Below, one piece after another: positions 15,066-24,740 of a DNA stretch of 49,353 nt. This DNA comes from Anaerolineales bacterium (lineage in GTDB: Bacteria; Chloroflexota; Anaerolineae; Anaerolineales; Villigracilaceae), in assembly GCA_014860805.1 (NCBI GenBank), contig JACZJB010000068.1, positions 1 through 49,353 of the forward strand. The letters are read 5' to 3'. The notes under the pieces are model-generated. The model searched no databases. It saw only the letters and a program-made list of their open reading frames with translations, and was not told the origin of the DNA. The position numbers were made by a program, and so were the translations under genes. Numbering within the stretch: the first letter of the stretch is position 1; the number at the start of each line of letters is the position of its first letter.

Positions 15066-15080
15066 AATGACATAAAATTG

Positions 15081-15572
15081 TCATGGATTTTCGTACACAT
15101 AAAAAATGTAATCCTGAGATTTCGTGTCCACGCCCAGATCATGCAAGGCACGCAGAAGTTGAGCGCGATGATCTGTGGCATGATTAGCAACATGGAGCAG
15201 CACCTGCCAGACAAAGAGGACTTGATCGTCTTCAGGCTCTTTGATCGGTTTGGCAAACAACATGTCATCCTGTAATTCGGCAAGATAGGTGCGAGAATTT
15301 TTCTCCACCCTCTCCAGAAATGCACGAATGGCATCTCGGTCATCAACGTCGACGGTTTCAGGAAGCGGATCGGCAGGTTCAACACCGCGCAGTTCACTGA
15401 ACCACATTTCTTCCGCATCGAAGAGATGAACGAGTTGCTCCCGAATCGAACCGCGCGAATACCCGATTGGTTGCGTGAACTGCTCAAAGGTCAACGCAGC
15501 GACATGCTCCAAAATCTTGCGGTTCTCGGCGAAGTGGTAGTTATAAAAATGACGAAAGGCATCTGCATTCAT
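15081..15572 (-). CDS. DinB-family metal-binding protein
   Basis: 163 aa, the usual DinB/YfiT size (four-helix bundle with three metal-binding His). The candidate ligands are His49-area (QLVHLFDAEEMWF) and the C-terminal HVANHATDHRAQLLRAL. Family members often act as thiol-dependent transferases or damage-response proteins, but the substrate cannot be told here. It is transcribed against gatA and gatB, thus splitting the gat genes. Its promoter would lie in the short divergent gap to the SRPBCC gene. Confidence 0.85.
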   Translation of the reverse strand: MNADAFRHFYNYHFAENRKILEHVAALTFEQFTQPIGYSRGSIREQLVHLFDAEEMWFSELRGVEPADPLPETVDVDDRDAIRAFLERVEKNSRTYLAELQDDMLFAKPIKEPEDDQVLFVWQVLLHVANHATDHRAQLLRALHDLGVDTKSQDYIFYVYENP

Positions 15573-15633
15573 AAAGTTACTCCTTATTTTAATCGCACTA
15601 CATTATAGCGCAAATGTTCTAGGAATCCAAACC

Positions 15634-16056
15634 ATGACTAAATTCTCAACCTCCCTCACCGTCAACGCAAGCCAGGACGCTGTCTGGAAAATTCTCTCTG
15701 ATGTCGCCCGCTGGCACGAGTGGACTCCCACTGTAACAAAAGTCGAAGTGCTGAACATACCCAAGTTGAAACTCGGCAATCGCTACAAGGTATTTCAGCC
15801 CAAACTCCAGCCCGTTGTTTGGACGATTACGGAGCTTAATTCCGCCAACTTTACATGGGAGTCCAAATCCCCGGGCATGCACATGGTCGCAGAACATATC
15901 GTCAAGTCAGTCAACGCGAATCAATCTGAAGTCACATTGACCTTTGCCTTCAACGGCTGGCTTGGAAATCTTATCGGCAAGATGTACGGAAAGATGACCG
16001 AAGAGTACATTCAGACCGAAGCGCAATCGTTGAAAAAGCGAGTTGAAACCTCATAA
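15634..16056 (+). CDS. SRPBCC (START-like) ligand-binding domain protein
   Basis: 140 aa. The opening FSTSLTVNASQDAVWKILSDV, ARWHEWTPTVTKVEVLN and the final helix EEYIQTEAQSLKKRVE fit the polyketide cyclase/SRPBCC fold, a hydrophobic-pocket domain that binds small lipidic ligands. No catalytic residues can be assigned. It is a soluble, single-domain protein. It lies divergent to the DinB gene and 47 bp upstream of gatB on the same strand, so it may be cotranscribed with gatB. Confidence 0.82.
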   Translation: MTKFSTSLTVNASQDAVWKILSDVARWHEWTPTVTKVEVLNIPKLKLGNRYKVFQPKLQPVVWTITELNSANFTWESKSPGMHMVAEHIVKSVNANQSEVTLTFAFNGWLGNLIGKMYGKMTEEYIQTEAQSLKKRVETS

Positions 16057-16103
16057 CTTTCAACCTGCAACTTTCAACTACTCAATTAAGAGATTACCCA
16101 ACT

Positions 16104-17573
<1,470 letters not shown>

Positions 17574-17594
17574 AAAGTTACGCGCTAACGGTGA

Positions 17595-19334
17595 CTATCT
17601 GCCAAACAAATAAAGGAACTCTCCATCGTTAACACCTCCAACAATTATGCCGTTATCCACTGAAGCTCCACTGGTGGCATAGGGAGCTGTTATTATCGGA
17701 TCAATTTTTGCATTCAGGATCATTTCGTCTTTGTAAATATACGAAAAGACCGCTGGGAACAAATCCTGCAAAACCACAATATCATCATATTCTTCAAATC
17801 CTTCGGCGGGCCATCTGACAGCCAGGAAGGTACCGTGCCTGTCCTGAATATCCAAACGCGTTATTTCTGAAATATCGTTTGTGGTCTCATAGCAATTTTT
17901 GGTTAGATAAGGACCATGATCACCCGCGATAATCACAATCGCATCGGGGTCCCTCTCAAGAATCAGATCAACATCCTGTTTCATTTCGATATTGGCGGCT
18001 TCCAGTCTTTCTTCGAACAACTCAGTCTCATTGGGTAGACAGGCTCCCGAATTCTGACTATGAGCGGGGACATCAGTATGCATATAAATAAAACCCTGTG
18101 TACTCGAAACTTCTTCGAAAAAATCCCGCTTCGTTTCAAGAAATTGGTCCCTGGTCATGTCTCGATATCCAACGTCCTCTATATCAAACCTGAACTCGCC
18201 AAGGAAGATCGCCTTCAACAACTTTACATAGGGCGGGGTGCTGTTCTCCGGAAATGAGTAATCATAGTTTACGCCGTACCCGCTAAAAAAATAATCAGCC
18301 CAAAACACGCCAAATGTCTTATAGCCAATATCCCTTAATATGTTTTGCGTCACACCATCCCCAGAGACGGCTCTTCTCTCGTTTCCATAATAATCGGTTG
18401 ACGCATTTAGTACGCTGCTCATCGTTGGAATGGTCGCAGCCCCCACCGAATAGGTATGTGGATAAAGAACGAATCCCTGCGCGGCTAAATATTCCTCTTG
18501 AGCACTGTTATCAATGCCATAGCCCAACGTGGTCTCATTAGGGACGTACGCATCATATACGAGCAAGTAAATATTTGGAGTAGCAACGGGGGTTTTACCC
18601 TCAACAAGGGACAACAACTTATTTCCTTCAAACGGAGCAGATTGGTCGGCCGCCGCTACAGGCTGTGACAACAGTTGTGTCAAACTATTAACTACAAGAT
18701 TCGCAAGGATAAATATATATAACAGCCATTTTGCTTTAAGTTTATATAAAGACCAGACCGCCAAAAAGACCACAGAAAAGAAGGATAATTGAATCCAGAA
18801 CACTCCCTTTTCAAACCAGGAAAATTGATCGCTTGCCGAAGCCATGGCAGCCAGGGTAAACGTAAAGGCCACTCCCAGGGCAACCAATATCCTGTCTGGT
18901 ACCAAAGCGCCGAACAAAGCAGGGACAGCGAAAATAAAGAACCCGGAAAAAAGTGTAAAAAGAACTGCCGTATAAAAAAAATCCGCTGGGGATAAAGTCA
19001 CCCTGTTGTTCAAGATGTATTGAACAACAGGGGTCAAGGGAAGCAAAAGGAGAAACAGATCATCAAGATAAAACTTTTCGGGGGAATATTTTAACGTCAA
19101 TTTGCCGCCTTCACCCCGAACAAGAAGGGTGCAAAAAAACAGACTGGCAGCCACTGTCGTTACTACAGCATAATCTTCCAGCTTGCCGGCAAAATAATAG
19201 TTTACTCCCTCAAGCCCCAAACGAGATGAAAAATATGCGAACGAACTGCAATATATAGTCAATACGGCCACAGGAACAAGAATGGTCGAGAAAAAGAAGT
19301 TGACATTAAATATTTTTTTTAATTTTAAAATCAT
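17595..19334 (-). CDS. Membrane-bound sulfatase / LTA-synthase-like hydrolase
   Basis: 579 aa. About five or six N-terminal membrane helices (residues 1-230) are followed by an extracytoplasmic alkaline-phosphatase-fold domain. Motifs: NIYLLVYDAYVPNE (first metal Asp), GAATIPTMSSVLNAS (Thr/Ser nucleophile region) and DAIVIIAGDHGP (metal Asp-His). Such proteins transfer or remove phospho- or sulfo-groups on surface glycans or lipids; the substrate is unknown. It is antisense to gatB and lies exactly between gatB and a degraded gatB tail, so it is probably acquired. It uses more A/T than its neighbours. Confidence 0.85.
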   Translation of the reverse strand: MILKLKKIFNVNFFFSTILVPVAVLTIYCSSFAYFSSRLGLEGVNYYFAGKLEDYAVVTTVAASLFFCTLLVRGEGGKLTLKYSPEKFYLDDLFLLLLPLTPVVQYILNNRVTLSPADFFYTAVLFTLFSGFFIFAVPALFGALVPDRILVALGVAFTFTLAAMASASDQFSWFEKGVFWIQLSFFSVVFLAVWSLYKLKAKWLLYIFILANLVVNSLTQLLSQPVAAADQSAPFEGNKLLSLVEGKTPVATPNIYLLVYDAYVPNETTLGYGIDNSAQEEYLAAQGFVLYPHTYSVGAATIPTMSSVLNASTDYYGNERRAVSGDGVTQNILRDIGYKTFGVFWADYFFSGYGVNYDYSFPENSTPPYVKLLKAIFLGEFRFDIEDVGYRDMTRDQFLETKRDFFEEVSSTQGFIYMHTDVPAHSQNSGACLPNETELFEERLEAANIEMKQDVDLILERDPDAIVIIAGDHGPYLTKNCYETTNDISEITRLDIQDRHGTFLAVRWPAEGFEEYDDIVVLQDLFPAVFSYIYKDEMILNAKIDPIITAPYATSGASVDNGIIVGGVNDGEFLYLFGR

Positions 19335-19435
19335 GCGGCTTCACCGTCCTTTTGACATGAGAACATGAAAAAACTCGTTAATAGCGTTTCATTATAATTA
19401 GGGATATGATAAACTGCAATTGTCAGACCGAATCC

Positions 19436-19639
19436 ACCCCGTGCAGATCGTGAAAGAAAAAAAATCTCTTGCAGATGACCGATGTGAACGCCATTCAAGA
19501 GTTGGTGACGAAAATACTCAACGACAACCCCAAAGAAGTGGATGACTACAACGCGGGCAAAGAGACCTTGTTCCAGTGGGTCATGGGGCAGGTGGCAAAA
19601 GAATTGATGGTCAAGGGTTTGGAAGAGCGAAAGAAGTAA
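19436..19639 (+). pseudogene. Decayed second copy of the gatB 3' end
   Basis: This segment matches the last ~230 bp of gatB (17340-17573) at high identity. For example, AACGCGGGCAAAGAGACCTT and the closing GGTTTGGAAGAGCGAAAGAA are shared. It carries an extra base in a poly-A run near the start, which breaks the frame, and lacks 36 bp coding for the ATKGKADPN region. It has no start codon. It is followed directly by a strong terminator, which the intact gatB copy lacks. This suggests the terminator originally served gatB before the sulfatase gene was inserted. Confidence 0.9.
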
Positions 19640-19643
19640 GTTT

Positions 19644-19677
19644 AAGTGACAGTCACCATTGACTGTCACTTTTTTTA
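19644..19677 (+). terminator. Intrinsic terminator after the gatB-tail relic
   Basis: A perfect 12-bp stem pairs AAGTGACAGTCA (19644-19655) with TGACTGTCACTT (19660-19671), loop CCAT, followed by a run of seven T. It is probably the ancestral gatB operon terminator. Confidence 0.88.
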
Positions 19678-19736
19678 TCAGATGATATACAATCTACCTG
19701 TATTTCCCGAAGTCACATTCCGAAAAGGAGTTTTTC

Positions 19737-21746
19737 ATGCCAACTTCAAAAAAGCGTTTTGTAACCGCCGAAGATCTGTATTCATTGCAACAACTTTCTG
19801 ATGTGTGCATTTCGCCCAATGGCAGACACGTTGTATACCGCCTGCAGCGCATAGACCGCAAGACCGAGAAGAAATACGGCAACTTGTGGATCGTCCCGGC
19901 TGGAGGCGGTGAGCCGCACCAATTCACTTATGGCGACCAATCCGATTCGTCGCCGCGCTGGTCGCCGAATGGGAATATCATTGCGTTTCTCTCCAGCCGC
20001 AATGGCAATGGTAAGCCTTCACAAATTCATCTCATCCCCTTTGATGGCGGCGAAGCACGGAAATTAACTTCCATTGACGGCGAGATCAATTTGGTGAGTT
20101 GGTCACCCGATGGACGCAAACTGCTGTGTACCATCCGCAAGATGGATGCGGAGGCATTGGAACGTGAGAAGGATGAGCAGAAGAAAAAACTTGGCGTGGT
20201 GGTGCGGCATTACACGCGCCTCTTTTACAAAATGGACGGCTATGGCTACCTGCCGCAGGAACGGTCTCACATTTGGACAGTTGACGTTCGCACGGGTAAA
20301 GGCAAGCAACTAACCGATGGCGCGGTTCATGATGAAAATTATCCTGTCTATTCGCCCGATGGCAGGATGATCGCATTCGTCTCCAACCGCACCGATGAAC
20401 CTGATGCCTACCCAGACTATGATGATATTTTCATCATGCCCGCGGATGGCGGCACGCCGCGCAAAATTAAAACGCCGATTGGTGGAAAATCCATGCTTTC
20501 GTTCTCGCCGGATGGCAAGTGGCTGGCGTATCTGGGAAGCGAAGGTGAGAATTTACATTACAAGAATACCTGTCTGTGGGTCGTGCCTGTGGATGGTTCG
20601 CAGCCTGCCAAAAACCTGACCGAAAAATATGACCTGCATACCACGGCTGATGTCATCACCGATTTTGGCTCGGCGGAGACGGTCCCGCCAGTCTGGTCGA
20701 ACGATGGAAAAAGCATCTATTTCCAGGCAGCAGTTCACGGGTCGACAGTTTTGAAGCGGATCGACATCGCTGACAAGAATATGACGGACGTCATCGGCGA
20801 AGGCGGGGCGCTGGGAACCGTCTCGTTCGACAAATCCCAAAAACAGGTGGCATATTTTTACGGCAACATGCACGACACACCGCAAGTCCATGTGCGCGAG
20901 TTGGAAGGCAGCACGGTTCGTTATTTGACTCACATCAATCGCGATTTCTTCGCTTCGGTGAAATTGCCCAAGGTGGAAGAGGTTTGGTACAAAGGCGCGG
21001 ACGGCACCGACCTGCAAGGTTGGATCATGTTCCCGCCCAATTTTGACCCGAACAAAACCTATCCGTCGATCTTTGAAATTCACGGCGGACCGTGGACGCA
21101 GTATGGCAAGTTCTTCATGCACGAGTTCAATTATTTTGCATCGAACGGATACGTGGTGTACTTCACCAATCCGCGCGGCGGACGGGGTTACGGCGAAAAA
21201 CATTCGAAGGCGATCTGGGGCGATTTCGGCGGACCGGATTACGAAGACCTGATGAAGTTTGCAGACCTCATGGCAAGGAAGCCGTACATCGACAGCAAGC
21301 GCATGGGCGTGACCGGCGGCTCGTACGGCGGATTTATGACGCTGTGGATCGTGGGGCATACCAACCGCTTCAAATCGGCAGTGGCGCAGCGTAGTGTGAC
21401 CAACTGGGTCAGCATGTGGGGCTCGAGCGATTTCAACTGGATCTTCCAATTCTGGGCAAAATCAGGCTCGCCGCAAGAGAGCATGGACAAGTTGTGGAAC
21501 ATGTCGCCCGTGAAATATTTAGGCGAAACCAAAACGCCCACGCTCATCATCCACAACGAGCACGATCACCGCTGTCCCATTGAACAGGGCGAGCAAGCCT
21601 TTGTGGCGCTCAAACGCGCTGGTGTGGAGACGGAATTCGTGCGCTTCCCCGAAGAACCGCATGGACTTTCCCGCGTCGGGAGAACGGACCGACGCATTGC
21701 ACGGCTCAATCACATCCTCAGGTGGATGGATACGTATTTGAAGTAG
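19737..21746 (+). CDS. S9-family serine peptidase (acylaminoacyl/prolyl oligopeptidase type)
   Basis: 669 aa. The N-terminal seven-bladed propeller contains TolB/WD-like repeats (CISPNGRHVVYRL, RWSPNGNIIAFLSSRNG, VYSPDGRMIAFVSNR). The C-terminal alpha/beta hydrolase carries nucleophile Ser in MGVTGGSYGGFMT, Asp in IIHNEHDHRCP and His in FPEEPHGLSR. The oxyanion/HGGP box is FEIHGGPWTQYG. No signal peptide is seen, so it acts in the cytoplasm on short peptides. AAAAGGAG is well spaced before the ATG. It is monocistronic, between the terminator upstream and a hairpin downstream. Confidence 0.93.
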   Translation: MPTSKKRFVTAEDLYSLQQLSDVCISPNGRHVVYRLQRIDRKTEKKYGNLWIVPAGGGEPHQFTYGDQSDSSPRWSPNGNIIAFLSSRNGNGKPSQIHLIPFDGGEARKLTSIDGEINLVSWSPDGRKLLCTIRKMDAEALEREKDEQKKKLGVVVRHYTRLFYKMDGYGYLPQERSHIWTVDVRTGKGKQLTDGAVHDENYPVYSPDGRMIAFVSNRTDEPDAYPDYDDIFIMPADGGTPRKIKTPIGGKSMLSFSPDGKWLAYLGSEGENLHYKNTCLWVVPVDGSQPAKNLTEKYDLHTTADVITDFGSAETVPPVWSNDGKSIYFQAAVHGSTVLKRIDIADKNMTDVIGEGGALGTVSFDKSQKQVAYFYGNMHDTPQVHVRELEGSTVRYLTHINRDFFASVKLPKVEEVWYKGADGTDLQGWIMFPPNFDPNKTYPSIFEIHGGPWTQYGKFFMHEFNYFASNGYVVYFTNPRGGRGYGEKHSKAIWGDFGGPDYEDLMKFADLMARKPYIDSKRMGVTGGSYGGFMTLWIVGHTNRFKSAVAQRSVTNWVSMWGSSDFNWIFQFWAKSGSPQESMDKLWNMSPVKYLGETKTPTLIIHNEHDHRCPIEQGEQAFVALKRAGVETEFVRFPEEPHGLSRVGRTDRRIARLNHILRWMDTYLK

Positions 21747-21752
21747 GCATAG

Positions 21753-21785
21753 CGATGATAGTCATCTTGAAGATGACTATCATCG
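21753..21785. terminator. Perfect hairpin after the S9 peptidase
   Basis: A 14-bp perfect stem pairs CGATGATAGTCATC (21753-21766) with GATGACTATCATCG (21772-21785). There is no T run, so it may be an RNA-stabilising hairpin rather than a true terminator. Confidence 0.6.
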
Positions 21786-22076
21786 GGTTGGTAAGTCAAA
21801 CGCGCGACGAAAGGCAAGGCTGATAGAATTAATTGTAATTCCATCACCTCCAAAAAATCGTTGAAAAGCTATCTTAATAATTTCTCTCCACATAAAATAA
21901 TTGATTTATTATATTATCGATGCTATACTTATTTTCATGTAGTTCATTGAGCAACAAAAGGGAAACAAAAATACCTATATTTTTTAGAGAAGAGTACTTG
22001 ATTCAATTTTAGAACCTGAATATCTGTCCCAATATCTAATTTATATATCAAATAAAAGTTAAAAGCAAAGTGTTAT
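21786..22076. other. AT-rich upstream region of the five-gene operon
   Basis: No credible open frame. It holds the promoter at 21901-21929 and a roughly 140-nt AT-rich 5' untranslated region before the operon. The base composition changes sharply here relative to the peptidase gene, marking the left edge of the AT-rich island. Confidence 0.6.
21901..21929 (+). promoter_or_regulatory. Sigma-70-type promoter of the five-gene operon
   Basis: -35 TTGATT (21901-21906), 17-bp spacer, then extended -10 TGC-TATACT (21924-21929). Confidence 0.7.
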
Positions 22077-22721
22077 ATGACACCTCAGAAACTAATAATT
22101 TTGGGAACGCGCACTCTAGCAGAAGAAGCTGCAGATTTTATTAGCGACATGCCTGAGTATCAAGTTGAAGGATTTGCCGAGAATGAAAACAAGAAAATAG
22201 TGCGCAACAAATTAAATGGATTACCCATTATTTGGTTCGAAGAATTAAAGCAACTTACCAACACTCATATGGCAATTTGCGCATTAGCTACAACAACGAG
22301 AAGCAGATTCACTACTCAAGTGACTGAAATCGGAATGGAATTTGCCACAATTATCCACCCTTCTGTTTTCAAATCTCAAACGGCCATTTTTGGTAAAGGA
22401 ACATTAGTTGCACCTAAGGGAGTTATTGGAGCGCATTGTAAAATCGGTCAGCATGTGTGGATTGGTACAGGCGCGATAGTTGGACATCATACTGAAATCG
22501 GCGATCATGTCACCATTCAAATGGGGGCAAATGTTGCTGGAGTAAGTAAGATTGGAAACTCCACATACATTGGTATGGGCGCCAACTTAATAGATCACTT
22601 AAATATAGGCAATCATGTCGTTGTAGGTGCTGGTGCCGCTGTTGTTGAAGATGTTCCTTCAAGAGTCCTCGTTGCTGGAGTACCTGCAGTAATAAAAAAA
22701 GAGAATATCAATGGTAAATAA
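22077..22721 (+). CDS. NeuD/PglD-like sugar O- or N-acyltransferase
   Basis: 214 aa. An N-terminal nucleotide-sugar-binding Rossmann-like part (KLIILGTRTLAEEAADFI) is followed by a left-handed beta-helix of hexapeptide repeats from about residue 95 (IFGKGTLVAPKGVIGAH, IGQHVWIGTGAIVGH, IGDHVTIQMGANVAG) and the end GAAVVEDVPSRVLVAGVPA typical of the NeuD_NnaD/PglD group. These use acetyl-CoA to acylate an amino or hydroxyl group of a sugar. It is the first gene of an AT-rich operon, with a weak ribosome site. The acceptor sugar is unknown. Confidence 0.88.
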   Translation: MTPQKLIILGTRTLAEEAADFISDMPEYQVEGFAENENKKIVRNKLNGLPIIWFEELKQLTNTHMAICALATTTRSRFTTQVTEIGMEFATIIHPSVFKSQTAIFGKGTLVAPKGVIGAHCKIGQHVWIGTGAIVGHHTEIGDHVTIQMGANVAGVSKIGNSTYIGMGANLIDHLNIGNHVVVGAGAAVVEDVPSRVLVAGVPAVIKKENINGK

Positions 22722-22735
22722 TTAAACGAGAAGCC

Positions 22736-23281
22736 ATGAATGCCAAGACACTTGCTAAAAGAAATATTTTCAGCGGAAAAGTATTTACAGTAACAGAGCA
22801 CGATATTAATTTCGGGGAAAAAGCACCCTATACATTTGAGGTTATCAGCTTTAATGTTTACACTGGTGTAAACGCTATTCCTCTTATCGATAACAAAATC
22901 ATTTTAATTAATTATTTTCAGCCAGCAATTGGAACAAATACTTGGAGACTCCCAGGTGGAGGTGTAGAGTGGGGGAAAAACCCTGAAGAGCAAATTAGCA
23001 TAGAGCTTCAAGAAGAAATCGGATTCAAACCCAATAAGATTACATTGATAGCTAAATGCCATATGGAAACATCTTATGTCTGTAACGCCCCAGCACACAT
23101 TTACTTAGCGGAAAACCTCGAGCCTTCTCGACTAAAAGGAGATGAGCCTTTTGGTATTAGATTAGCAAGTTTCAAGATCGATAAGTTACTTGAAATGATA
23201 TATGATGGGGAAATAACTGATACAAGAACAGCCTTTGCAATTCTTTTTTACCATCAGTTCTTAAATAAGACAAGCCAATGA
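22736..23281 (+). CDS. NUDIX hydrolase
   Basis: 181 aa. A clear NUDIX box GGGVEWGKNPEEQISIELQ continuing EEIGF (G-x5-E-x7-x-E-x2-E-E-x-G) lies near residues 75-97. The layout, an N-terminal beta segment (IFSGKVFTVTEHDINF) and then the NUDIX fold, resembles ADP-ribose/nucleotide-sugar pyrophosphatases. It would split a nucleoside diphosphate linked to a sugar or similar group. It is co-directional and closely spaced with the flanking operon genes. The substrate cannot be read from the sequence. Confidence 0.9.
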   Translation: MNAKTLAKRNIFSGKVFTVTEHDINFGEKAPYTFEVISFNVYTGVNAIPLIDNKIILINYFQPAIGTNTWRLPGGGVEWGKNPEEQISIELQEEIGFKPNKITLIAKCHMETSYVCNAPAHIYLAENLEPSRLKGDEPFGIRLASFKIDKLLEMIYDGEITDTRTAFAILFYHQFLNKTSQ

Positions 23282-23300
23282 TTATTCTACGCGAGGCAGT

Positions 23301-24077
23301 ATGACATCAAATATTCTAAATTCAATGGAAATTGTAGCGCGCAATGCAGGTAAAATAATTTTAGAAAATTATGAAAATGTCAAAGAAATACATTATAAAG
23401 GCGACATTGACCTTGTAACAGATACTGACAAACGATCTGAAGAATACATTTTATCTTTCCTGCAAAAAGAATTTCCTGAATACTCAATATTAAGTGAAGA
23501 GAGCGAATCTTTCCAGACTCAAAGTGAATATCAATGGATTATTGACCCATTAGATGGAACAACAAATTTTGTTCATGGGATACCAGCTTTTTCAGTATCA
23601 ATATGCTTACTAAAAGGAGATACGCCAATTGCGGGTGTTGTATTTGACCCAGTTCATAACGAATTATTCTCGGCGGCATTACACCAAGGCGCCACAATGA
23701 ACGGCAAACCCATACGCGTATCAACCGAAACAGACATAGGAAAGGCACTAATAGCCACTGGGTTTCCCTACGATATTCGTACTACCCCTCTTAATAATTT
23801 AAAGGAATTTAGCCAATTTCACCTAAGAGTTCAATCTATAAGACGAATCGGATCTGCAACATTAGACTGTGCATGGACAGCAAAAGGACGGTTGGATGGG
23901 TATTGGGAATTAGGTATAAAGCCATGGGACGTATATGCTGGTTTATTAATTATTCAAGAGGCAGGAGGTCGCGTTACAACAAAAGATGGAAATAATTATA
24001 ACTTAACAAGCAGCAACATTTTGGTGTCAAATGGATTAATTCACGATCAAATGCTTGATATTCTCAAATTGAAATAA
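23301..24077 (+). CDS. Inositol-monophosphatase-family phosphatase
   Basis: 258 aa, normal for the family. The metal-binding motifs are visible: SEESES (Glu), DPLDGTTNFVHGIPAFSVSI (Asp pair) and the C-terminal WELGIKPWDVYAGLLIIQEAGG. It is a Mg-dependent, Li-sensitive-type sugar or inositol monophosphatase; members also act on 3'-phosphoadenosine compounds and fructose-1,6-bisphosphate. It lies third in the AT-rich operon, 19 bp after the NUDIX gene. Together with the NUDIX and phosphoribosyltransferase genes it suggests the making or clearing of an unusual phosphorylated metabolite (inference). Confidence 0.9.
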   Translation: MTSNILNSMEIVARNAGKIILENYENVKEIHYKGDIDLVTDTDKRSEEYILSFLQKEFPEYSILSEESESFQTQSEYQWIIDPLDGTTNFVHGIPAFSVSICLLKGDTPIAGVVFDPVHNELFSAALHQGATMNGKPIRVSTETDIGKALIATGFPYDIRTTPLNNLKEFSQFHLRVQSIRRIGSATLDCAWTAKGRLDGYWELGIKPWDVYAGLLIIQEAGGRVTTKDGNNYNLTSSNILVSNGLIHDQMLDILKLK

Positions 24078-24107
24078 TATTTCCATTAAAGATTATGAGG
24101 TATTAAA

Positions 24108-24704
24108 ATGTTCCTAGATTATTTTTTTATTATTACTACGGTTATTGGTATAGTGTTGACAATTTACTACGGGAAAAAATCCCTTGAGCTTGAAAAATCT
24201 AAAAAAAAGCTTGAATTTTCAGATTTTTTATCTTGCGCAAACGATCTAGGAGCAAAAATTAAGCAGAAAAAGGGCTTTCGTCCTGATTTAGTCTTTACTC
24301 CTGGACTTCGAGGAGGGACATTTGCTCACTTACTCTTGAAAGAATTTGATTATGATTTACCAGTTTTTGTTGGCGTCTCTTCTTGGAAAAGCGACAAAGG
24401 TTCCAAAAATCATATAAATGGTTTTTTCTTGATAGAAACAAGCAAATGGTTTATGCATGTACCTGAAAGCACACTAGACTGGAAAGACAAAAAGATGTTA
24501 ATAGTTGACGATTTTGCTATGTCTGGTGATTTCTTAGCGAAGGCAAAAGATTTCTTCATTTCACACGGATTTAGAGAAGAAAATATTAAGACATTGTGCA
24601 TAGTTACAACTAAAGTTGCAATCAAAAACCACAAATCTCCTGATTACTATTGGATGGAAACTCTAGATGATAATTTTTATTTTCCATGGGGTAAAGCTAG
24701 GTAA
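24108..24704 (+). CDS. Membrane-tethered phosphoribosyltransferase-like protein
   Basis: 198 aa. The N-terminal hydrophobic segment (FLDYFFIITTVIGIVLTIYY) is followed by a charged helix (KSLELEKSKKKLEF), then a PRTase type I domain. The PRPP-binding loop is KMLIVDDFAMSGDFLAKA (two Asp then Ser/Gly). An upstream phosphate loop-like PGLRGGTFAHLLL and an end motif PDYYWME...FPWGKAR recall xanthine/hypoxanthine PRTases. A membrane anchor is unusual for this class. It lies in the middle of the AT-rich operon. It may make a nucleotide from PRPP near the membrane or act as an effector; both are inference. Confidence 0.8.
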   Translation: MFLDYFFIITTVIGIVLTIYYGKKSLELEKSKKKLEFSDFLSCANDLGAKIKQKKGFRPDLVFTPGLRGGTFAHLLLKEFDYDLPVFVGVSSWKSDKGSKNHINGFFLIETSKWFMHVPESTLDWKDKKMLIVDDFAMSGDFLAKAKDFFISHGFREENIKTLCIVTTKVAIKNHKSPDYYWMETLDDNFYFPWGKAR

Positions 24705-24740
24705 CAAATTAATTAAACTTTATTAAAAAGGAAAATAAAA

